Assembly (NCBI RefSeq): GCF_002933955.1
Contig: NZ_BEWW01000322.1
Span: 1 to 64,000, forward strand
Origin: Prevotella sp. MGM2
GTDB taxonomy: Bacteria > Bacteroidota > Bacteroidia > Bacteroidales > Bacteroidaceae
Length of the DNA stretch: 64,000 nucleotides
Direction: 5' to 3'
Below, piece by piece: positions 24,353 through 32,100 of the stretch; position 1 is the stretch's first letter; each line of letters begins with the position of its first letter. A program made the translations under genes and the position numbers. Under the pieces are notes generated by a model. That model made no database searches, was not told where the DNA came from, and saw only the letters and a program-made list of their open reading frames with translations.

Positions 24353-24556
24353 TTAGGTGAACGAGAATTTCTGCTTGTTGCCGTCAAAGATTTCGCTCAC
24401 GATGGTTGTTTCAAACGGGAACCCATCCTCAATGTCCGAGATTTGGTCAAGGATGTTCTTCATCTCTTCGCTTGCGGTGAAGAATTTGCCCCACTCGCCG
24501 GTCGCCTTGACCTTGAACGATACGAGATAGCGGCTGTTGCCGTATGAGGTGTCCAT
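24353..24556 (-). CDS. Small protein downstream of the DGR reverse transcriptase
   Basis: A 67-aa protein (MDTSYGNSRYLVSFKVKATG...) with beta strands and one helix. The frame stays open and protein-like (NKELEIHDYEVE) upstream of the ATG, but I find no start codon there. It lies 41 bases after the reverse transcriptase and could be a DGR accessory gene, although it does not resemble the usual Avd four-helix protein. Confidence 0.55.
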   Translation of the reverse strand: MDTSYGNSRYLVSFKVKATGEWGKFFTASEEMKNILDQISDIEDGFPFETTIVSEIFDGNKQKFSFT

Positions 24557-24597
24557 CTCTACCTCATAATCGTGTATCTCTAACTCTTTGTTTTGGA

Positions 24598-25830
24598 TTA
24601 CGGCATGACTTTGCCGGGAAAGCGGTTCTTCCCATCGGCAGGAGTGTATGTCACTCCCATTTCTGAAAACTTTTTCATACGTTTACCAGTGATTAAGTGA
24701 AATATATACTTACAGTCGGCATGGCACGCCATACCCTTGAATGAGCCTATGATTTCCTGTCTGCGTTTCCGCGATTTCACCTTTGCCAGTTTACGGGCCG
24801 CGTTCTGCTTCGTGCGCCTGCGTATCCGGGCATAGTCGCCGAAATTCACATAACCAAGTGCGTCCATCCCTGCTGTTATGGGCGCAATCCTTTCGCTCGG
24901 CTTTATTGTCAGTCCGAGTTTTGAACTCTCTTCATGTAAGCACTCCCTTAATCTCCATAACTCTCTTTTACTTTCTGCCAGTATAAACGTATCGTCACAA
25001 AATCTGAAATAGTAAGTCGCTCCGTGTTTCTCGATCATGGCGTGGTCGAGGTCGTTCAGATAGAGATTGCCGAAAAACTGCGATGAACGTAAGCCCTTGC
25101 TGATACCTATGTCCCCATCGGGGTGCAGGGCTTTTACGAAATTCCGCAACATCGGTAATAGTATCGGGTCGGATATGTATCGCTCTATAATAGCAATCAT
25201 ATCGTCATGAACTATGTGGTCGTAATATCCTTTGTAGTCCGACTGGTAATAATACTTCAGATTCGGGTTAGCCTCTATCGCGGCTTGTATCTCATGGAAC
25301 AATCCGTGTGGGCCTCGTCCCTTTATGGAAGCGGCCGTGCTTTCAATCAGTACTGGAGCAAGCCGGGTTTCTATGACTTCCATAATGCTGTTGCTCCCCA
25401 TGCGCTCTACGACAATGGGTGCTTGTACTGTCCTTATCTTCGGGCCGTCCTGCGTATCAAAGGATGTCAGTTTGGTTATACGGAATTCTCCACTGCTTAT
25501 AGAGTGTTTAAGCTGCTCTATAATCTCTTTCTTCTTACGCACATATCGCGCCTGCCTCTTGGTGTATTCTTTGCCGTCAATGACAACGGTATCCTTTTTC
25601 TCGCTGTCCGATGCCGACTGGCGCAGGTTGCTTATTACGCGATTGAACGATGATATTAGATTGGCTTCCGTGATTATCTCCGGGATAAGATTGCATAAAG
25701 GATAGTTGACCGAGGGGCAATCCTCGGTCAACTCCATGAATGTTGCTATGTCTGTGACCGCCTTCCGGTCCTGTGGAGAGAGGCATTGCCCCTCTCCACT
25801 GTTGGTTATAATGTTCTTCCGGCTTTCCAT
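24598..25830 (-). CDS. DGR reverse transcriptase
   Basis: A 410-aa RNA-directed DNA polymerase that copies the TR transcript with errors at adenines. RT motif A is YYYQSDYKGYYDH (about residue 193-205, catalytic Asp). The fingers/palm motif 4 reads GLRSSQFFGNLYL with SQ in place of the SP of retron and group II enzymes, which is the DGR hallmark. The catalytic box is FCDD (about 277-280), where most have YxDD. The ATG at 25830 (MESRK) is chosen; a longer frame from 25920 would start at the end of TR and its extra 30 residues look unlike protein. The 93-base gap to TR may act as the TR RNA spacer. Confidence 0.93.
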   Translation of the reverse strand: MESRKNIITNSGEGQCLSPQDRKAVTDIATFMELTEDCPSVNYPLCNLIPEIITEANLISSFNRVISNLRQSASDSEKKDTVVIDGKEYTKRQARYVRKKKEIIEQLKHSISSGEFRITKLTSFDTQDGPKIRTVQAPIVVERMGSNSIMEVIETRLAPVLIESTAASIKGRGPHGLFHEIQAAIEANPNLKYYYQSDYKGYYDHIVHDDMIAIIERYISDPILLPMLRNFVKALHPDGDIGISKGLRSSQFFGNLYLNDLDHAMIEKHGATYYFRFCDDTFILAESKRELWRLRECLHEESSKLGLTIKPSERIAPITAGMDALGYVNFGDYARIRRRTKQNAARKLAKVKSRKRRQEIIGSFKGMACHADCKYIFHLITGKRMKKFSEMGVTYTPADGKNRFPGKVMP

Positions 25831-25923
25831 ATTCTTATGCTGTTGCCGAGGCGCAAACCCCTCGGAGAGTGCTGTGCCTGTCGCGCAGGCGTGCAGGGTC
25901 ATCCGATTGTGTTTAACCATTCA

Positions 25924-26039
25924 GAATTTGAGCCGACCACCGTAGTTCGTGTTCGAGTTCGAAGAAGCGTTGTTCGCGTTCGCATAAGCGAGGCCGCCAT
26001 TCGCATTCGAGTTGTTGCCCGACCGCAAAACCACACGGC
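25924..26039 (-). repeat. DGR template repeat (TR)
   Basis: 116 bases aligned to VR without gaps (offset +282). All 14 mismatches fall where TR has T on the plus strand, that is adenine on the coding strand. TR has 26 such adenines. In the VR reading frame TR would encode eight substituted Asn codons (AAT/AAC), plus Thr, Tyr and Lys codons, and then a stop (TTC TGA), so TR itself is not translated as a fibre end. AAY codons can vary widely without making stops, a known DGR design. Confidence 0.95.
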
Positions 26040-26066
26040 GCGCGGGGTTATCTGCCTTTCAAGGTG

Positions 26067-26074
26067 CAAAGTTA
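26067..26074 (-). promoter_or_regulatory. Promoter of the TR-RT transcript
   Basis: TAACTTTG on the minus strand ends 28 bases before TR begins, so a transcript would start just upstream of TR and run through TR into the reverse transcriptase. No good -33 TTTG is seen. It lacks the GTCAC element of the late promoters, so DGR expression is probably separate from the late genes. Confidence 0.65.
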
Positions 26075-26115
26075 CAAAATTTTCGCCTAACTCGACTCGC
26101 TTACGCGAGAAAAGG

Positions 26116-26151
26116 AGAGGGAGCAACCTCCCGTTGGTCGGTTCTCCCTCT
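26116..26151. terminator. Hairpin between fibre gene and TR
   Basis: AGAGGGAG (26116-26123) pairs with CTCCCTCT (26144-26151); inside, AACC and GGTT extend the fold. On the minus strand it is followed by CCTTTTCTC, on the plus strand by GCGCTTTTTT. It can end the fibre transcript 28 bases after the stop codon and insulate the TR promoter. Confidence 0.7.
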
Positions 26152-26178
26152 GCGCTTTTTTCGTGGGGACGAGTTCCG

Positions 26179-29100
26179 CTATCCGACAATGACGAATTTT
26201 CCGCGGAAGGCGAGCCGACCACCGCAGCTCGCGACCGAGCTCGAAGAAGCGTAGCTCGCGCTCGCATAAGCGAGGCCGCCACTCGCACTCGAGTTGTTGC
26301 CCGACCGCAAAACCACACGGCCACGGAAGCCGGGCAACCAGTGTCCTGCCGCATAGTGGGTAGTGTATCGGCTTGTGTCGGTCTGATGCACCTTACTTGC
26401 AAGAATGTCACACTTTGCGCCGTGGACTACACGCACCACGCAGTTACCGTTGCCGGTTACTGTCTGCACAACACGTTCCGTCTTGGTGATTGGGTCATAG
26501 ATATGAGCCTTGTAATCAATCGGGTCATCGTTGTTGTTATCAAGACAGCGGTTTTTATAGAATTCGGCATAACTCTTAACGTTGCAGGCGATATAGTCCA
26601 TCCACTCCGAGTCACAGCCGACATAGTGCTTGAGTCCCAGTATTGAGTTCATGGCATTGCCGACATATTCCGTGTCAGCCATACCGATGGAGTCACGGCT
26701 GTTCAGCGTTGCGTCATGCGCTCCGTTGCCGACAACAGCCTGCTCGTTGGTCGTTCCGCTCAATGCCCACCATAGGTTGCTGATTTCCTTGTGCTGTTCG
26801 TAGTCTTGCAACTGATAGCCTGCTCCGCGCCTGCGAGTGCTGTTTTGGAAATCCTTATCCGTGTAGTGGATTGTGCCGACTGGGGTTTCGGTCGGGTTGC
26901 CGTCTGAATCATGCGCCCACTCGGACGAGGTGGTTGAATTGCCGTCACCTTTTTTGGAACGGATAGCACCCGAAAGACTGCGAGGCATTTTCAGTCCGTC
27001 AATAGTAATCGGGTATGTTCCGATGAGGCTGTCGTTCTCGCCGACCGTGTGTTCAGTCCATTCGGGTTCGATCGCCTCAATGTGTGAACTGTCAACGGCA
27101 AGACACATGATGTCGCCGATGTCGCGGTATGAGGTGAAGTACATCCACTTTGCACCGCTCGGCACATCGCAGAAGACGTAGTTGCCGATTGAGAAATCAA
27201 AGTAGGTGTGGCTTACCTGCATGATGAACGAGCCGACAATCTTGCCGTCAGCGTCAGTAAAGACTGCGCCGAGGCGTGCGTGGTTCAGTCCGGGCCAGCG
27301 TGCCTGCTTCATGCCCTCTACGTCCATGCGATAGGCGTTAATGTTGGAGGCTGTGGCGATGACAGTATCATCAATGGTTTCTCCAACCTGCGCTTCGTCT
27401 GCATAGACCCCGGTGTTTTCAGCATAGAGCAGTTCCGAAAGCATAGCCTTAACGCTCTTGTTGACGGTCGATAGAGGTTCATTCTCCGTGGTAGAATACA
27501 AGATATATTTCTTCTGATTCTTGTAATCGTTCACCCCCTTGTACCAGTGGTGCGGCAGGTGATGGAAGATGTCGAAACCCTCTCCGGCTTGGTCGGAGTT
27601 GTCAAAACTTTCGCCCGAATTGAGGTAGCCGAAATCGGTGTCGCTCAACTGCACTCCCTCCATTTGATTGAGTTTGGAGTTGAACGTACACTTGTAGGCG
27701 TGAATACCCTGCTTGATTTTGAGGGTGTGACCGCTCGGCGCGAATGCCTTGTTGTAGTCTGCGCCAGTCTGATTTTCGGGGTTACTGTACCTCTCGCAGA
27801 AATCTCCGCCGATGATGTCATCAATCTTCAGCAACGAGAACTGGGAGTTGATGAGGTCGAGTTCGGGGAAATAGTTGCTCAGCGTTGTCATGCCTGCGTT
27901 GCCGTCCGTGTCAGTGTCCTCAATGAGTTCCGACAATATCCAACGGCCCGTGATGCCCGAACACTGTCCGCTCTCTTCGTAGGCTTTGCCAGTCGCGTCA
28001 AGTCCGATGGCGCCGGTCTTGCGCAGCTGACGGAGTACCGACACACTGGCGGTCATGTTGATGTTCGGAATGCGAACCTCGCGGATTGCTCCTGCCTCTG
28101 CGATTGTCATCACAAGGCTCTCCACGTCCACGAAGTCGCAACCCTCTACCCACAGACGGTTGATGCCGTTGACGCTTGCCAGTGTCAGACCGCCGGGATA
28201 TGTGAGCCTCGGCAGGTTCACAAGTTCCAGTTTGGTTACTGACGCAGGCAGTTTCAGCGTTTCGATAGGCGATGTCTGCGCAAGGTCGCAGTTGGTAAGC
28301 AGTGTGTTGCTTGCGTTGATTGATTCAATGCGCGGACAGCCCTTTGCATCAATGCCAGTAGCAGTGGTGTTGCTCACGTCAAAGATGCGCAGGAACGGCA
28401 TATCTCCCAACGTCAGGTTGCCGAGAGGATTGAAGCCGTTGAGCGCGGTGTTCTCGGTGTGCTTGTCACCGCCCAGTATGATTTCTTCGGCAAGCTGCAA
28501 CTTGCTCAAATCGTCAAAGTGGAACGCGAGGGACATTTCCGAAAGGTCAATCTTGCTCATGCGCCCAGTCTGATAGATGTAGAGCAGTGCGCCTGAGTCA
28601 TGGGCGAAAAGCGTGAACGCGTGGGTCTGTCCTGCTTCCAAAAAGACGGATTCCGACAACTGACCGCTTGCGTCATTACCGATTCCGAAATATCCCGGAG
28701 CTGCTGCGGTGATGTAGATTTTAGAATCGGCTTTGATGGCAGACACACGTCCGCTCAATGGATTGGTAAAGAAGTCGCCTGTCTGATAATAGCCGTCACG
28801 GATTGCCCAACGCTGTTCGATGAATCGGGGCAGTGTTGTCAGTCCCAGGCCGTGAAGCGCGTAGAAGTACGGCAGGTTGGCTATGCCAGTGTGGTCAATG
28901 TACTTGCGCTCTCCGTCATACGATGATACGACTTTGGGCCAGAATTTCAGACGCTTCTCCACAAAGAAGTATAACGCTCCATCGGGCGAGAACGGAACGA
29001 GGGTCTTGCCGTCTATCTGCGCTGTCTGATTACGCATTCGGTTCACAACACTCTTCAGTGATATGGTGGTCGTGCCGAGGTCGTTGCTGTTCCAGCACTC

Positions 29101-32100
29101 CTGCTGACGGTCCATGTTGTTGAAGAGTACCGAGCCGTAACCCATGTAGGGATTGGTATAACCGGTAGCTTCATCAGTCATCTTGTTGGGGTCTACCTCC
29201 GCGTCTATGTCTCGGCCGCCGTCATTGTCTGCGCCGTTGCAGGTGTCACAGTCATATACCTTGTTAAGATACATTCGGGTTGGCTCCATATTTCGGTAGC
29301 CGGAGTAAACGCCGTTCTCTACCGAACAGCCGTCCTCCAAGAAGAACATAGGCTGCATATTCTTGGCTCGTTGGTCAACAGCCGCGAGATAGTCAGTAAA
29401 GGCGGTGTATGCCATTGCGCTCTCAAGCGACATATAGCGGTAGGCGTTCTCTCTCCATATCTTCTCCCACCCGTTGACTTTGGAGTAGTCGCAGGAGTTG
29501 AAGAAACGAAGCATATTGAAGAGGTCGTAGGGTACTTTCTTGCCGAGTGCCAAATCCTCTTGGAGTTGGTCATCGTCAATCATGCACTCAAAGTAGTACG
29601 TCCATGCAGGATATTCCGTAGCCGCAAGTCCGAGTTTGCGAACCCATGATGAAATCTGTGTTGACGGCTTCATCATGTCTTCAATAGTCGCTACACCCTG
29701 CCACCAGTCCATACCTGCATATTGCAGTAGTTCGTAACCACTCACCGGGTTAAGCACATCGCCGGTCACAACCCACATGCCGTCAACCTGCTTCATTGAG
29801 CCAGTCGAACGTGTCCATGCGCCGTTCTTGTAGCGGTAGATAGCATAGTCGCGTCCGCAATACTGTGATATGAGATACACATTCTTTTGGGCGGCCTCTG
29901 TATTTGTTTCGGGGTCTGCCTTGAAACGAGCCTCGGTTTGCGCGAGGGTTTCATCGGGTGTGCCGAAGTATTCCACAAAGTCTCCGTAGTTGAGACAGCC
30001 TTTGTTATAGCCGGGTGTATCCTTGAAGCCGAGGGCGGTCTGCTCTCCCTTGTCCTCTTTCCAGTTGCCCTTGGCATGAAACCATGCGTCCTGCAAGGTG
30101 TCGGTCGTGGCGCGGAAGCAGGCTATCGGGTGGTTCTTTGTGGAATGGTCCATCTGACGACCCGTGATAACGTCTCCGTTGGAAAGAATCTGACGCCCGT
30201 CAAAGGCTCTTTGCGCCGGGGTCATGTATGACGAGCCGAGAGAGCGGAATGTGGCGTTCATCATATCGCACACGCCGCAGTCGTTGGCATTGGAACTGTC
30301 GGAATAATCGACTTTGACAGTAACCACGTCAATAAAGTTACCAGTCTCAGCGCAAAACACCTTTCGGTCAGCAGCAGCCTTGATTGCGTTGCGTCCAAGT
30401 TCGGTGCTGTCATCGGGATTGAGCAGGGTGACGGTCGCTTTAAGTCCTGTGGTCTTGTTCTTCTTGTTGAAGTTGAAGCGGTCGTTCTTAATGGGTCGCT
30501 GTGCCGAAGTCGTTCCCTGCCTGCGCCAAAGCACATTCACAGCCTTGAAGTTTACTTCCGGATGCTGTGGGTTGAAGTAGTACAGCGTGCAGGCAAACTG
30601 GTCGCTTGTTGATGTACCGCCGTTCAGAGCATAGTCGAAATTATTGAATGTGGTCTGGTCGGCGACAATCACATAGTAAGGTATACCTTTGGCCGCCATA
30701 AGGCTCATGGACGGCTTGCCTGTCGTATCCAGTACATTCTCTTTGTCATACTCCGCTATCATGGCGCGGACATCGCTCAACTTGCAAAGGTAGTTGCGGA
30801 ATGCCTGCAACCATTCCATATAGGAGTTGTAGGCCATGATGTAGTTGAGGTTGAAATCGCCGTTCTCGGAGTTGAACGTGATTGTCCTGTTCTGACGCAG
30901 TGCGCTCGTTCCCGGCTGATAGCCTATGGCGGCGCACTCCTCGCCGTTGACGTAGAGTTTGACAAAGGAGTAGTTCGTTCCGCTGGATGCGTCTGAGGCT
31001 TTGTATGTGACATACTTGCTCCCCGGCTCAACGACAACGGCGACTGTCACTTTCTCTCCGCATTTGAAGCCTACGCGCTGTCGCCTCGGCGTGCCGTTAA
31101 GCACTGTCAGCACAATCTCATTGCCACGTATATAGAAGCCGACACCTGCCGCAGGGTCGTAGCACTCGCAGAGCATAGCGTTTCTATCCTTGATACTCTT
31201 GGTGGAGAATGCCAACTGGATGGCGGCTCCGCTCGTTTCAAGGGCAGAGGGCGAGAACGGCGCATAGGGTATCTCCGCTTTGACATTTTCGGCGATGCGC
31301 AGGACATTCTCACCGAGGACGGACACAAAGCCGTTGGAGCTCCAGTTACTGCCGATGACCTGCATCGTGTAGCCGTTGTCCTTGATGGTGTGGTCGCTCT
31401 CGCTGTTGTTGCGTGTGGAGAAATCGTAGGCGAAGAGTGCGCCCTCTTTGATCTCAGCGTCAATGGCCGAACCCTCGACCGTGAGTGTGATTGTATAGGA
31501 CTTGGATGTTCCGCTCTGTGCGTACACGTCAAAACTCTTGCTTCCGTCCGAGGCATAACCTTGAATCTGCTTCGTTACATTGAGCGTCTGACTGGTTTCG
31601 CAGTTGGCGGTAGTGGCTATATGTCCGTCAATCATTACCTCAATGGCTGTGCGTGTTTTGCCCGGAGTGTAAGCTGCGACATCAAGCGCGATGGAATCAT
31701 ACAAGCGCACTTTACCCTCGTTGCGGTCATCGTATCGCATGACTACAATCGGCGTGCTGTTGTTTGCGTCAACGCACATCACGGCTGTGTAGATTGTATT
31801 GCCTGTCACACCCGAAGCAATGTCTTTGCCTTGAATGCGCAGGGGGTATGCGCCGTGCGTCAGTTGTTCGGAATTGCCGAACACGTTGTTCGGGTCAATG
31901 CTGATGTTGTGGCTGTACTGGTCTGTGACCGTAGCCGTGCCGAGGGTGTGCCATGCGCCGTTGTAGAACATCTCGGTTGTCACCAGTATGCCCTGTTTGG
32001 TGCTGACGTTGTTTTCAAACTTATACATCGGCAGGCTCTTCTCGCGTCCTCCTGCTTCAAGAGCGGTGGCGGCTGAGTAGTTAAGTGCCTGCACACAGGT

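Larger units (their letters stand above)
24598..26321 (-). other. Diversity-generating retroelement core (VR-TR-RT)
   Basis: Order on the minus strand: VR at the 3' end of the fibre gene, terminator, promoter, TR, spacer, reverse transcriptase. This is a standard DGR order without an avd gene between TR and RT. The TR transcript is copied with adenine mutagenesis and the cDNA replaces VR, so the fibre tip changes while TR stays fixed. Confidence 0.93.

Noticed and set aside
24598-25830. Group II intron or retron reverse transcriptase
   Set aside because: SQ motif, adjacent TR/VR pair and lack of intron ends or msr/msd structure point to a DGR.
25831-25920. N-terminal extension of the reverse transcriptase from the ATG at 25920
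   Set aside because: It would begin at the end of TR; the extra 30 residues are unlike protein and the stretch fits an RNA spacer better.
25899-26411. 170-aa minus-strand frame crossing TR and VR
   Set aside because: It reads both repeats in a shifted frame; the repetitive Arg/Thr composition is a shadow of the fibre C-terminus, whose frame fits the VR pattern.
25786-26646. 286-aa plus-strand frame over TR, terminator and VR
   Set aside because: Antisense to the fibre and TR; no domain, and its apparent internal repeat is just TR and VR.
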